Shown here: one piece after another, positions 8,189-16,550 of the stretch
Numbering within the stretch: the first letter of the stretch is position 1
How the letters are laid out: each line of letters starts with the position of its first letter
Origin: an uncultured Clostridia bacterium
GTDB lineage: Bacteria; Bacillota; Clostridia; Lutisporales; Lutisporaceae
Length of the DNA: 55,494 nucleotides
Assembly: GCA_937930535.1 (NCBI GenBank)
Contig: CALGKJ010000069.1
Location: forward strand, 1-55,494
Direction: 5' to 3'
Position numbers and translations under genes: made by a program
The notes under the pieces: generated by a model
Database searches by the model: none
What the model was told of the DNA's origin: nothing
The model's input: only the letters and a program-made list of their open reading frames with translations

Positions 8189-10078
8189 ATGATAGCAGTA
8201 GCAATAAAAAATTTAGAAAAATATTATGGAGCCACAAAGGTTCTTTACGATATAACAATGGAAATAAACGAGGGAGAAAAGCTTGCCCTTATAGGCACAA
8301 ATGGCTGCGGCAAGACTACGCTTTTTAAGATAATTGCAGGTATAGAGAAGCACGACAACGGTATGCTGGCACTAAGAAAGAATATAAAGGTAGGATATCT
8401 TGAGCAAATGACAGGGGAATACCCTGACAAAACCATGTATGAGGTGCTTGTAGGAGGCTTGCAGGAAATACTAGAAATAAAAGCAGAAATGGAAAAATAC
8501 GAGTCTGAAATGTCTGTGGAAAAAGATTCTTCCAAGCTGGATTCGCTGATGAAAAAATACGGAGCTTTGGTTGAACGCTTTGAGGCTCTTGGCGGCTACA
8601 ACATTGACAGCAGGGTAAAGGAAATATCCGAGGGGCTTATGATTCCTATTGAGCTGTACAATAACAGCTTTGATGTGCTAAGCGGCGGTGAAAAAACCAG
8701 AGTGTTGTTTGCCAGAATGTTGATTTCACAGCCGGAGCTATTACTTTTGGATGAGCCTACCAACCATCTTGACATACAGGCGGTGGAATGGCTGGAAAGC
8801 TTTATAAAGGACTATAAAGGTACTGTTGTGGTTATTTCTCATGACAGATACTTTCTTGATAAGGCCATTAACAGAATAGTAGAGATGGAAGAAGGCAAAT
8901 GCGAAAACTATAATGGAAACTACAGCTTCTACATTAAGGAAAAGGAAAGAAGACTGCTGGTAGAGTTTGAAAACTATCAGGATCAGCAAAAGAAGATAAA
9001 GCATATGGAGGAAGCTATCAAAAGGTTCAGAGATTGGGGAAACAGGGGAGACAATGAAAAATTCTTTAAAAAAGCGGCAAGTATGCAAAAGGCTCTGGAC
9101 AGAATGGAAAAGATAAAAAAACCTGTACTTGAAAGGAAATCTGTTGAGCTTGATTTTGACTTAGGCGACAGAAGCGGAAAGGATGTAGTCATATGCGAGC
9201 ATATTTCCAAACAATATGGGGATAAGATAATATATGACAATGCAGATTTTCATATGCGGTTTAAGGAAAAGATCGGCATTATAGGAGCCAATGGAACTGG
9301 AAAAAGCACATTGCTTAGGATGATATTAGGGCAGGAACAGCCTGATGATGGAGTATTGAGAGTCGGCTCAAACGTTAAGATAGGATATCTGGAGCAGGTA
9401 GTGCAGATGGAGGATGAAAGCCTTACAATATTGGAGGAGTTCAGACGCAGGTTTAATATCACCGAGGGAGAAGCCAGAGGCACACTGGCAAGGTTTTTAT
9501 TTTACAAGGATTCTGTATTTAAAAGGATCAAGGATCTAAGCGGAGGTGAAAAAACAAGGTTGAGACTGGCGGAGCTGATGTATGAGGATGTAAACTTTCT
9601 TATACTGGATGAGCCTACAAACCATCTGGATATAGATACCAGAGAGGCTTTGGAGGAAACCTTGGAAAGCTATGAGGGTACTATATTATTTATATCCCAT
9701 GACAGATATTTTATAAATAAGCTTGCAAACAGACTGTATAATATTGAGTATGGAAAGCTGGTCAACTATCCGGGCAACTACGACTATTTTAAGGAAAAGT
9801 ATGTAAAGCCTGTGCAGCAAGCAGAGATAAAAAAGGAAATCAAGCCAAGTAAACCACTGGTAAAAAAAGCTATTATAAGAGATAACAAAGAAGTAGAAAG
9901 AGTAAAAATAGAAGCACAGATTGAGGCACTTGAAGCGGAGATGGCTGAAATTAAAAAAATAATGGAAGAACCGCAAAACTCCTCAAATTATGTTTTGCTG
10001 AAGGAAAGTAATGATAAGCTGTCAGTGCTGGAGACTCAATTGGATGTGCTATACACCAAATGGGATGAAATGCAGTAA
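8189..10078 (+). CDS. ABC-F family ATPase (YdiF/Uup-like)
   Basis: A 629-residue protein with two ABC ATPase domains and no membrane segment, the pattern of ABC-F factors that act on the ribosome. Domain 1 has Walker A GTNGCGKTT (about residue 36), signature LSGGEKTR and Walker B LLLLDEPTNHLD. Domain 2 has GANGTGKST (about residue 365), LSGGEKTR and LILDEPTNHLD. Between them is a charged linker (about residues 245-300) that contacts tRNA or rRNA in the family. The C-terminal about 90 residues are Lys/Glu-rich coiled coil, as in Uup and YdiF. Resistance-type ABC-F proteins look similar, but nothing here points to an antibiotic. Confidence 0.9.
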   Translation: MIAVAIKNLEKYYGATKVLYDITMEINEGEKLALIGTNGCGKTTLFKIIAGIEKHDNGMLALRKNIKVGYLEQMTGEYPDKTMYEVLVGGLQEILEIKAEMEKYESEMSVEKDSSKLDSLMKKYGALVERFEALGGYNIDSRVKEISEGLMIPIELYNNSFDVLSGGEKTRVLFARMLISQPELLLLDEPTNHLDIQAVEWLESFIKDYKGTVVVISHDRYFLDKAINRIVEMEEGKCENYNGNYSFYIKEKERRLLVEFENYQDQQKKIKHMEEAIKRFRDWGNRGDNEKFFKKAASMQKALDRMEKIKKPVLERKSVELDFDLGDRSGKDVVICEHISKQYGDKIIYDNADFHMRFKEKIGIIGANGTGKSTLLRMILGQEQPDDGVLRVGSNVKIGYLEQVVQMEDESLTILEEFRRRFNITEGEARGTLARFLFYKDSVFKRIKDLSGGEKTRLRLAELMYEDVNFLILDEPTNHLDIDTREALEETLESYEGTILFISHDRYFINKLANRLYNIEYGKLVNYPGNYDYFKEKYVKPVQQAEIKKEIKPSKPLVKKAIIRDNKEVERVKIEAQIEALEAEMAEIKKIMEEPQNSSNYVLLKESNDKLSVLETQLDVLYTKWDEMQ

Positions 10079-10100
10079 ACTAATCGCTTATTTTTAGTAT

Positions 10101-10206
10101 GAAAATAAAGCTGCGTCTGTCTAGGGTCACTTCCTGAGACTTGCTTTCTTTTCATTGATTGCTGATGTAAAGTTGGGTAGACCAACTTTACATACAGGTT
10201 AGGAGG
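10101..10206 (+). repeat. Structured dispersed element, copy 1 (5' UTR of nitroreductase gene)
   Basis: Hairpin 1 has arms GAAAATAAAGC (10101-10111) and GCTTTCTTTTC (10143-10153). Hairpin 2 (10165-10193) has a perfect 12-base stem with loop GTAGA. ACAGGTT and then AGGAGG (10201-10206), the ribosome binding site of the nitroreductase gene, follow at once. Related copies are at 12540-12693, 14646-14716 and 40216-40315. Confidence 0.85.
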
Positions 10207-10216
10207 ATTTAGTGAA

Positions 10217-10978
10217 ATGAGTATTAAGGAAATAATAAAAACCAATCGTAAATTTATGAAATCTAATTTTGAAGAAGCTGAAAGACTAGGAATAGAGTCA
10301 GATCAAGATAAGAAGCTTCCTCAGCCTCCGCTGCAAAAGCCTGTTGCGGATAACTCTGTGGTGATTCAACTGCCGGATTTTAATAGCTCGATATTTGCCG
10401 AGGCAGATATTTACCAATGCTTGAAAAACAGAAGAAGCGTAAGAAAATATACAGATGAGCCGCTGACCATGAAGGAGCTTTCCTTCCTTTTATGGGCTAC
10501 TCAAGGGGTCGATAAGGTAGTAAATGATGGATATGCTACGAAAAGACCAGTTCCTTCTGCTGGAGCAAGGCATCCTTTTGAAACCTATCTGGCAATTAAC
10601 AAGGTTGAAGGACTTGAAAAGGGTATTTACCGCTATTTGCCTGTTACCCACGAGCTTTTATATATGTACAGCGACGCTGATATGCAGCAGAAAATTACAG
10701 ATGCGACACTGGGACAGAGCTTTGTGGGCAGCAGCGCAGTAGTATTTATCTGGAGCTGTGTTGCATATAGGGGAGAATGGAGATACAGCATAACATCACA
10801 TAAACCAATGCTTTTGGATGCAGGTCATATATGTCAGAATCTTTATCTGGCTTGTGAGACCGTAAATTGTGGTACTTGTGCTATTGCTGCTTATGATCAG
10901 GCACTTACAGATAATATAATCAGAGCTGATGGGGAGGATGAGTTTACAGTGTATTTGTCCCCTGTAGGCAAGGTTTAG
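10217..10978 (+). CDS. SagB-type nitroreductase family oxidoreductase
   Basis: A 253-residue flavoprotein of the nitroreductase/SagB group, expected to bind FMN. It shows CLKNRRSVRKYTDEPLTMKE (about residues 70-89, the FMN-phosphate Arg cluster), the LLWATQGV segment, SAGARHPFE (about residue 114), which is diagnostic of SagB-like dehydrogenases, and a closing YLSPVGK. SagB enzymes in gene clusters oxidise azolines of peptide natural products, but no precursor peptide, cyclodehydratase or YcaO gene is near. This is therefore a stand-alone member of unknown substrate. AGGAGG at 10201-10206 sets the start and is part of the dispersed structured element, so translation could be controlled by it. 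Confidence 0.88.
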   Translation: MSIKEIIKTNRKFMKSNFEEAERLGIESDQDKKLPQPPLQKPVADNSVVIQLPDFNSSIFAEADIYQCLKNRRSVRKYTDEPLTMKELSFLLWATQGVDKVVNDGYATKRPVPSAGARHPFETYLAINKVEGLEKGIYRYLPVTHELLYMYSDADMQQKITDATLGQSFVGSSAVVFIWSCVAYRGEWRYSITSHKPMLLDAGHICQNLYLACETVNCGTCAIAAYDQALTDNIIRADGEDEFTVYLSPVGKV

Positions 10979-11275
10979 CCGTGTACTGAAGCTGTCTATG
11001 AAGCATGGGAGAGATTTATAAATTGTGTCCTGCTGGATAGACAGGTATTGAGAAATGTAATAGCTGATTTCTAAGAAATAAAGCTTGAACCCGCTAATTA
11101 TTCCATTGATTTTAGTATTAAAGTAATAAATTTCTCCAATATACGCAAATAAGCTTATAGAACAAAAATTTTCTGGCAATCATATATCGTGAATCATATA
11201 CTGTAATATAACAAATTATATTACGTAGCGATTTTGCTTTATAGAGAAATAAACTAGCGTATTGGAGGTAATATA

Positions 11276-11446
11276 ATGAAGAACGGTGATATAGTCAGAA
11301 TAAATGATAGAACCGAATGGCACGGAATGTATGGAATAATTGATAAAATACAGGATCAAACTGCATTTATATATTGTGTCAGCAGGCCAGAAAGACTGCA
11401 CCCTGTCCGGCTTGACTTATTAATTACAGATGGACTTGAAAATTAA
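11276..11446 (+). CDS. Small hypothetical protein, 56 residues
   Basis: A frame beginning MKNGDIVRINDRTEWHGMYG and ending ITDGLEN. It has a strong TTGGAGG box seven bases before the ATG and a perfect terminator-like hairpin right after. The pattern GDIVRIND...GMYGIIDKI resembles a KOW-like or small beta-barrel fold (short strands, conserved Gly). A role in nucleic-acid binding is only a guess. It stands alone between the nitroreductase gene and the convergent exporter operon. Confidence 0.7.
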   Translation: MKNGDIVRINDRTEWHGMYGIIDKIQDQTAFIYCVSRPERLHPVRLDLLITDGLEN

Positions 11447-11458
11447 TATAGGGTTTTT

Positions 11459-11514
11459 AGCTATAAATTAAAGGAGTGGGCATTTGGTGATACCCATTCC
11501 TTTAATTTATAGCT
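11459..11514. terminator. Bidirectional terminator
   Basis: A long inverted repeat: an arm at 11459-11480 (AGCTATAAATTAAAGGAGTG...) pairs with 11493-11514. It serves the small plus-strand gene and the converging ABC-2 operon, whose last stop codon is at 11523. Confidence 0.8.
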
Positions 11515-11522
11515 TTTACTTA

Positions 11523-12530
11523 TTACGCAGAAAGCCCTTTTTTGATTTTTCCTTTGAACATTATAAAGATAATAAATGTAAGTCCTAAAATGCTTATGGA
11601 ATATGTCCATATATCCAGCCAGGAAGCTGTATTTTTTACTATATTTATTAGTCCTATAGTACTCCAGTATAGAGGAGACCAGTATAAAAATTTCTGCATT
11701 GAAGCAGGCAGTGCCACAGCACCTACAAATGATGCAGAAACAAATAGGAGTAAAAACTTAAAATTAGCAATGCCTGCAATCTGATTACTGCTTAATATTC
11801 CGATCAAGAATCCAAATATTATTGCTATAAAGGAGCTGGCTATAGTCATTATTAACAGCATTGAATAGTTTAAGTTATTGAGCTTTAATATCCATATTAT
11901 TATGAATGCCTGAAATACAGGCAAGGTGAAGGCAGTCAGACATTTGCCTGCTATAAACTCCAGTCTTTGCATAGGAGTAACATTTAAAGCTTCTATTGTT
12001 TTGGCTTCCTTTTCTTCAATTATATTCAGTCCGATAACCATACCCGAGAATATGATTGCCATAAGTATTATAGAGCTTGAACCATATATTGCAATAGGAG
12101 GCATATTTATGCCTATACTGCTGAAAGCTATGGACGGCTTGTTGACACTTTGACTGTCAGTCGTAATATTGCTGATTATCTGCTGCGGTATAAAGCTGTA
12201 GTTTCCTTTTTCGTTACCCTCCATAATAAGCTGGTATTTCCCATCTTCCTTTTGCATTACTCCGACTATATCATCCACCTTATTTACCCTGCTTTTGATA
12301 GCTTCGATACCATCAATTATTTCAACCCTGCCATATCTGCTGAATTCCTCTACTACCCTTTGATCCAGCTTGCTGTCCAAAGCAAATTGCAGTGATATGG
12401 AATTTACACTGGGAATAAAGAATCTCAGCCCAACTGCCAGAAGAATGGGGGCTATTATTATATATAGCAGTAAAAATTCTCTCACGCTGCTTTTAAAATC
12501 ACGCTTGAATATTGATAAAATCCTTTTCAT
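11523..12530 (-). CDS. ABC-2 type transporter permease (second permease)
   Basis: A 335-residue membrane protein of the ABC-2 (ABC-2_membrane_3/NatB-like) class. One N-terminal helix (about residues 16-36) is followed by an extracellular domain (about 40-150). Five further helices fill the C-terminal half, with the EEKEAKTIEALNVTPMQRLEFIAGK coupling segment (about residue 175) characteristic of these exporters. It is the last gene of the operon. Its ribosome binding site AGGAGG (12540-12545) belongs to the dispersed structured element, so the two permeases are separated by about 200 bases that fold into three hairpins. The substrate is unknown; drugs, lipids or peptides are usual. Confidence 0.85.
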   Translation of the reverse strand: MKRILSIFKRDFKSSVREFLLLYIIIAPILLAVGLRFFIPSVNSISLQFALDSKLDQRVVEEFSRYGRVEIIDGIEAIKSRVNKVDDIVGVMQKEDGKYQLIMEGNEKGNYSFIPQQIISNITTDSQSVNKPSIAFSSIGINMPPIAIYGSSSIILMAIIFSGMVIGLNIIEEKEAKTIEALNVTPMQRLEFIAGKCLTAFTLPVFQAFIIIWILKLNNLNYSMLLIMTIASSFIAIIFGFLIGILSSNQIAGIANFKFLLLFVSASFVGAVALPASMQKFLYWSPLYWSTIGLINIVKNTASWLDIWTYSISILGLTFIIFIMFKGKIKKGLSA

Positions 12531-12539
12531 ATTTTTATA

Positions 12540-12693
12540 CCTCCTAACCTGTATGTAAAGTTGGTCTACCCAGCTTTACATCAGCAATCAATGAAAATAA
12601 AGCAAGTCTCAGGAAGTGACCCTAGACAGACGCAGCTTTATTTTCATATTAACCTGTATGTAAAGTTGGTCTACCCAACTTTACATCAGTAAT
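12540..12693 (-). repeat. Structured dispersed element, copy 2 (three hairpins, inside the ABC-2 operon)
   Basis: Read on the minus strand: a GTAGA-loop hairpin (12686-12658, perfect 12-base stem), then hairpin 1 with perfect 11-base arms GAAAATAAAGC and GCTTTATTTTC (12645-12593), then a second GTAGA-loop hairpin (12581-12553, one mismatch), then ACAGGTT and AGGAGG. This is the longest copy and has the small hairpin on both flanks. Confidence 0.85.
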
Positions 12694-12739
12694 CATTTAA
12701 TCATAGGCTGGCTGATTGCCCCGGGCTAATTGCCTCTGG

Positions 12740-13783
12740 CTAATCAGCACATATACTGCGGCGGTATAACACTATAGACAAACCGTAAAGCACTAAGCTG
12801 ATAATAGATAATATAATAACATTTTCATATATTATAGAAGGATTTCCCATAGGGAATATTGCTTCTCTAATAGCAAACATCAGACCATAGGTTGGCATTA
12901 CTCTGATATATCCGGGAGCGAAGCTTGGTATAAAGTATGATGCCATAGGTACTGTAAATACAAGGCTTAGGGCTAATATCCATACCATCGCCTTGGATAT
13001 ATTATCAAAAAAGCTTGCCATAACCATTGCCACTGTTGAGCTGAATACACTGCCTGCAATTATTATCAAAACAAGGTGCAGCCAGTTAATATTGAAACCT
13101 ATAGTAAAGACTGTTATTAGTATTGTAGACATAAGTGCAAGTACAGACATTAGAATAATTTTGGAAAGCAGGTATCTGGAAATACCTCCCGGTGTTGTCA
13201 TATATGCCTTTGCAGTTTCTTCTTCCTTGTCCATAAATATTAGTGTAGCCAGCAAAATAAAGCCCAGCATAACAGGTTCATTTAAAAGAATAAGAGGGAC
13301 GAAGCCCTTATTGAGAGGTATGGAGTTAAAATCCTTGGCATCCTTTAGTACAATAGTTTCTATATTACTTGTGTCAATGCTTCCTGCCTTAAGCATAGCT
13401 TCAAAGGATAGTGCCAGAGCTTCTTTGCTTTTCTCGTTTTCGTAGCCTTGAACTATTATTTCTAAAGCTGGCTGATTGTTACTATTTGTAATAATAATAC
13501 CCATAGTGCTTCTGTCTTTTTTCATTTCTTCAACTACTTGTTCTCTTGATGACGCTTTGATACTGCTGGATTGGCTTTCCAAATATTTTAACAGTATATT
13601 ATGTTCGCTAACTTGAATATTTTCTACAGCATAAATTAGCTTTGCATCAGTGTTTATTTTTTCAGGTATAAGGAAGTTAGTTACTGATACCAATATCAAA
13701 GATACAACGAATATTATGAGGAAGAAGAAGTTTCTAAAGGCTATCTTAAAATCCTTTTTTAAAAGTCCAAATAACCTTTTCAT
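12740..13783 (-). CDS. ABC-2 type transporter permease (first permease)
   Basis: A 347-residue membrane protein. It has an N-terminal helix (about residues 16-38), an extracellular domain (about 40-165) and five C-terminal helices, with the intracellular MDKEEETAKAYMTTPGGISRYLLSK coupling segment near residue 185. This is the same architecture as the permease downstream. Its ATG follows the ATPase stop codon by one base, and the AAGGAG box lies inside the ATPase gene, so the pair is translationally coupled. With the second permease it would form a heterodimeric exporter. The following gene is separated from it by structured-element copy 2. Confidence 0.85.
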   Translation of the reverse strand: MKRLFGLLKKDFKIAFRNFFFLIIFVVSLILVSVTNFLIPEKINTDAKLIYAVENIQVSEHNILLKYLESQSSSIKASSREQVVEEMKKDRSTMGIIITNSNNQPALEIIVQGYENEKSKEALALSFEAMLKAGSIDTSNIETIVLKDAKDFNSIPLNKGFVPLILLNEPVMLGFILLATLIFMDKEEETAKAYMTTPGGISRYLLSKIILMSVLALMSTILITVFTIGFNINWLHLVLIIIAGSVFSSTVAMVMASFFDNISKAMVWILALSLVFTVPMASYFIPSFAPGYIRVMPTYGLMFAIREAIFPMGNPSIIYENVIILSIISLVLYGLSIVLYRRSICAD

Positions 13784-13784
13784 A

Positions 13785-14639
13785 TTATTTCAACTCCTTG
13801 CCAGTGACTTTTATAAATATATCCTCCAGAGTGGCTTCTTGTGTGTGCATTGTTTCAACAGTATAATTAGAAATAATTTCGTTTATACGCTTTTTACCAG
13901 CTTCATCAACAATAGATAGGCTTTCGCTTAAAAGACTGTCAGTTTTTTTATACTCTATAGTGACGAACCTTTCGCCATATTGCAGCTTTAAATTTCTTGG
14001 TGAATCAATGGCACTTATTACACCATTGGTAATAAAAGCAACTCTGTCGCAAATTTCCTCTGCTATATGCATATTGTGAGTTGTCATAAATATCGTAGTA
14101 CCCTGCTGCTGTTTTTGCTTTATTATACCCTTGATGATGCTTGCGGTAGTAGGATCCAGTCCTGATGTAGGCTCATCCAGAAACCATATCTTTGGCTTGT
14201 TTATCATAGATCTTGCAAATACGAGTCTTTGAAGCATACCCTTTGAGTAGCTGCCTGCCTTTTTATGTGCGGCATCCTCAAGCCCTACAAGCTTTAGGAG
14301 TGTCATAGGGTCTTCTGTGGTTACACTGAACATTTCGCTGTGAAACTGGAGATTCTCTATTCCGGTAAGCTTTTTATACACGTTTGGTCTTTCAAAGGAA
14401 ACACCGATGTGATTAAAAATATCTCTGCTTCTTTGCTTTATATCCTTTCCGTCTATTTGTATGTGACCTTTTTGCAAATTTAAAAGTCCGATAAGTATTT
14501 TTTGAGTGGTAGACTTTCCAGCTCCGCTTGGTCCAAGAAAGCCGAAAAGCTCACCCTTTGATATATCAAAGGATACGTCCTTTACTGCATAGTTTTGATC
14601 CTTGGAATATGAGTGATACAAATTTTTTACCTTAATCAT
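13785..14639 (-). CDS. ABC transporter ATP-binding protein
   Basis: A 284-residue ATPase that should power the two ABC-2 permeases. It shows Walker A GPSGAGKST, Q-loop region, signature YSKGMLQR, Walker B IWFLDEPTSGLDP and H-loop TTHNM. The C-terminal extension (about residues 215-284) is usual for NatA/DrrA-like exporters. The start at 14639 (MIKVKNLYHSY) is chosen because AGGAGG (14646-14651) stands eight bases ahead. A longer in-frame start at 14732 would translate through structured-element copy 3 and is rejected. Expression probably starts at the operator-bearing promoter near 15000. Confidence 0.92.
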   Translation of the reverse strand: MIKVKNLYHSYSKDQNYAVKDVSFDISKGELFGFLGPSGAGKSTTQKILIGLLNLQKGHIQIDGKDIKQRSRDIFNHIGVSFERPNVYKKLTGIENLQFHSEMFSVTTEDPMTLLKLVGLEDAAHKKAGSYSKGMLQRLVFARSMINKPKIWFLDEPTSGLDPTTASIIKGIIKQKQQQGTTIFMTTHNMHIAEEICDRVAFITNGVISAIDSPRNLKLQYGERFVTIEYKKTDSLLSESLSIVDEAGKKRINEIISNYTVETMHTQEATLEDIFIKVTGKELK

Positions 14640-14645
14640 AATAAA

Positions 14646-14716
14646 CCTCCTAACCTGTATGAAAATTTGGGCTACCCAGCTTTTCATAGAGCAAGTCTCA
14701 GGCAGCGCTCCACTGA
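14646..14716 (-). repeat. Structured dispersed element, copy 3 (short form, 5' of ABC ATPase)
   Basis: Minus strand: a reduced hairpin 1 (GAGC/GCTC arms around a loop containing the shared AAGTCTCAGG on the plus strand), then hairpin 2 (14687-14659) with ATGAAAA/TTTTCAT arms, then ACAGGTT and AGGAGG. Relative to copies 1 and 2 a stem base pair is exchanged (T-A for A-T), which keeps pairing. Confidence 0.8.
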
Positions 14717-14721
14717 TTATG

Positions 14722-14844
14722 CTACTCCTCATCAGTATAGGAGCTGTTTTTTTGTGATGTCATTTTCTTTAAAATCTTTAGTTTTATAGGTATCATAATT
14801 GCTGACAATACAACAAATAATGCAATCCATCCCCATAATGGCAT
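14722..14844 (-). CDS. 40-residue single-helix membrane protein, first gene of exporter operon
   Basis: A short frame starting MPLWGWIALFVVLSAIMIPI, followed by a basic KLKILKK and a polar tail ending YTDEE. It has an excellent AGGAGG box eight bases before its ATG. One membrane helix (about residues 4-21) with the positive charges after it predicts an outside-N, inside-C topology. It lies between the promoter and structured-element copy 3, upstream of the ATPase gene, so it should be the first cistron of the exporter transcript. It could be an accessory peptide of the transporter or a leader. No family is recognised. Confidence 0.65.
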   Translation of the reverse strand: MPLWGWIALFVVLSAIMIPIKLKILKKMTSQKNSSYTDEE

Positions 14845-14926
14845 AACTTTCACCTCCTGTGTTTTAATACTAAAATTTTACAGCCTATTTATCCTTCAAG
14901 TTGTAAATATTAAGTTGCAACGTTAT

Positions 14927-15016
14927 TGACTAGGTGGTCATGGTGTATGTAAAAAAATATGACTACACGGTCAATATCTATAGTTTTATTATATGACCGG
15001 GTAGTCAATATGTCAA
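14927..15016 (-). promoter_or_regulatory. Consensus promoter with three TetR-type operator palindromes
   Basis: On the minus strand a perfect -35 TTGACA (15016-15011) and -10 TATAAT (14993-14988) are separated by 17 bases. A 14-base palindrome (TGACTACCCGGTCA, 15007-14994) lies wholly in that spacer. Two more copies of the same palindrome type (14960-14973 TGACTACACGGTCA; 14927-14940 TGACTAGGTGGTCA) follow downstream of the predicted start. The arrangement is that of tight repression, probably by a TetR-family protein encoded elsewhere. It drives the small membrane protein and the ABC-2 exporter genes. Confidence 0.8.
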
Positions 15017-15043
15017 TAGTTATTTTATGGTTGCTTTCATATA

Positions 15044-16357
15044 TCAGCTTTTTTCCTTTTTCAATGCCCCATTCCAAGTTTCAAATAGAGGGAAGTCTAC
15101 ATCATCCACATCTGTATGCTGTGCTTCCTTTACACTATAAAAGATTGTGTAGGTAATATAATTCCAGTTAATAAAGCCCTTTTGAACAGCTCCTTGATAC
15201 TTGTCCACCCAAGTTCCTGTATTTATATAAAACAAGTCTCTTTGCTTTCCTTTAACAGAATCATCTACTTTAATAGGTATTTGAACCGGCATATGTGTAT
15301 GACCTAATGATATATAGTAAAAATCAGGACCCAGACGATCCAGCTTGCTCATAGCTCCCTTTAAAAGGGGATCTCGATATTTTACTGTAACAATATCAGC
15401 AATTTTGAGTATCTTTTGTATCTGCTTAAGATTAAGTGTGCTTAATAAAAACAAAGCCATTCTTATTAAATTTGCATTGTCGAATAAATGGAATGGTTTA
15501 TGATGAGTTTTAATCCAGTTTTTCACAAAGTCTATTTTTTTGAAATCACGTACTACCTTTTTTATACAGTCATTTACAATACCACCCAGCCATGCATCAG
15601 CCTTAACCTTGTAAAAAAGCCAGTCTATGGTAGAGGCTAAAGGTCTTACACTTTCTATTTCCTGAAGGTTTCTTTTAAGTGTTGCTTTATCCTCTTCGGG
15701 CAGATTCCTAACTTTTTCGTGTCTCATTACAGTATAAGGCATTCTTGCAATAAGCTCAGTTGTAACAGCATCACCTATAGGCATTTTTAAATAATCATCA
15801 TTAGTAAAGCATATAGAGCCTTCATAGTTGAAGCCGTCAAACTCATGACCGTGACGAGCAAAAACTCCATAGGTTTTATCCTTATAATAGTGCTTTACCT
15901 TTGTATTGCTTGCACCTAGAGCCTTTATTGCTTTGCTGTATATAGAGGGAAGCTGTGCACAGAGTCTGTCGTGATTGCCTACTATGTAAATTTTTTCTGG
16001 TTCAACTGGAAATCCAAAACGCTCCTTGAGGCTCATGGAAAGCAGCTCGAAGGTATTTGCATTTTCCTTATGATTTATTATCGCATCCATTATTACATTT
16101 GCATGCTGCTCCATTTTGACCATGTCATCGATAGTTTTAACCCCCCATGGTCTGTGGTTCATAGGCACATCAAACCATTTTTCTGTTCTAAGAAGGTCGA
16201 ATATGTCGCCTAAAAAAACTATCTTTATTTCTTTGGCATTAACGTTCCTTGCGTTAGTACTCAGCTCGCTTAATATTTCAATAAGAGTCTTTGTCAGAAT
16301 ATTATGTTCCCCAGCCGTACCATCAGCAAAATGAAAATCACTTAGTAAAACAAGCAT
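15044..16357 (-). CDS. Calcineurin-like metallophosphoesterase
   Basis: A 437-residue metal-dependent phosphoesterase. The family motifs appear in order: LLSDFHFADG at the N-terminus (a variant of DxH), VFLGDIFDLL (GDxxD, about residue 50), YIVGNHDRL (GNHD, about residue 127), FARHGHEFD (about residue 168) and SLGHTHMPVQI (GHTH, about residue 355). An approximately 130-residue insertion between the last two motifs is helical and Lys-rich. No membrane helix is seen. The substrate could be a nucleotide, phospholipid or phosphoprotein. The ATG has GGGTGG about 7 bases upstream. It is on the same strand as the exporter operon but ahead of that operon's own promoter, so it is probably a separate unit. 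Confidence 0.85.
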   Translation of the reverse strand: MLVLLSDFHFADGTAGEHNILTKTLIEILSELSTNARNVNAKEIKIVFLGDIFDLLRTEKWFDVPMNHRPWGVKTIDDMVKMEQHANVIMDAIINHKENANTFELLSMSLKERFGFPVEPEKIYIVGNHDRLCAQLPSIYSKAIKALGASNTKVKHYYKDKTYGVFARHGHEFDGFNYEGSICFTNDDYLKMPIGDAVTTELIARMPYTVMRHEKVRNLPEEDKATLKRNLQEIESVRPLASTIDWLFYKVKADAWLGGIVNDCIKKVVRDFKKIDFVKNWIKTHHKPFHLFDNANLIRMALFLLSTLNLKQIQKILKIADIVTVKYRDPLLKGAMSKLDRLGPDFYYISLGHTHMPVQIPIKVDDSVKGKQRDLFYINTGTWVDKYQGAVQKGFINWNYITYTIFYSVKEAQHTDVDDVDFPLFETWNGALKKEKS

Positions 16358-16550
16358 ATAATATCCACCCCAATAAATGTATTAGAAATATATAATTACT
16401 AATATTCTACATATTTCAAAAAACACCTTCCAGATTATTGGCAGTACATAAGAATATTAGTAATATTTAGACAAGTATACTAACTGACTGCTATAATATA
16501 ATGAGCTGACAAGTTGCACAAATCAAATGATATAAAAGGGGGAGTGCTAA

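Noticed and set aside
10979-11092. Frame continues 37 codons after the nitroreductase stop codon
   Set aside because: SagB proteins end near VGK, so the stop at 10978 is the natural end; the extension has no family-like content.
12540-12693. Element copy 2 considered as an IS remnant or CRISPR-like repeat
   Set aside because: No transposase fragments, no target duplications that I can see, and copies are not in array; the hairpin structure explains it better.
13785-14732. Longer ABC ATPase start at 14732
   Set aside because: It would translate through structured-element copy 3; the ATG at 14639 has an ideal AGGAGG and fits the family's N-terminus.
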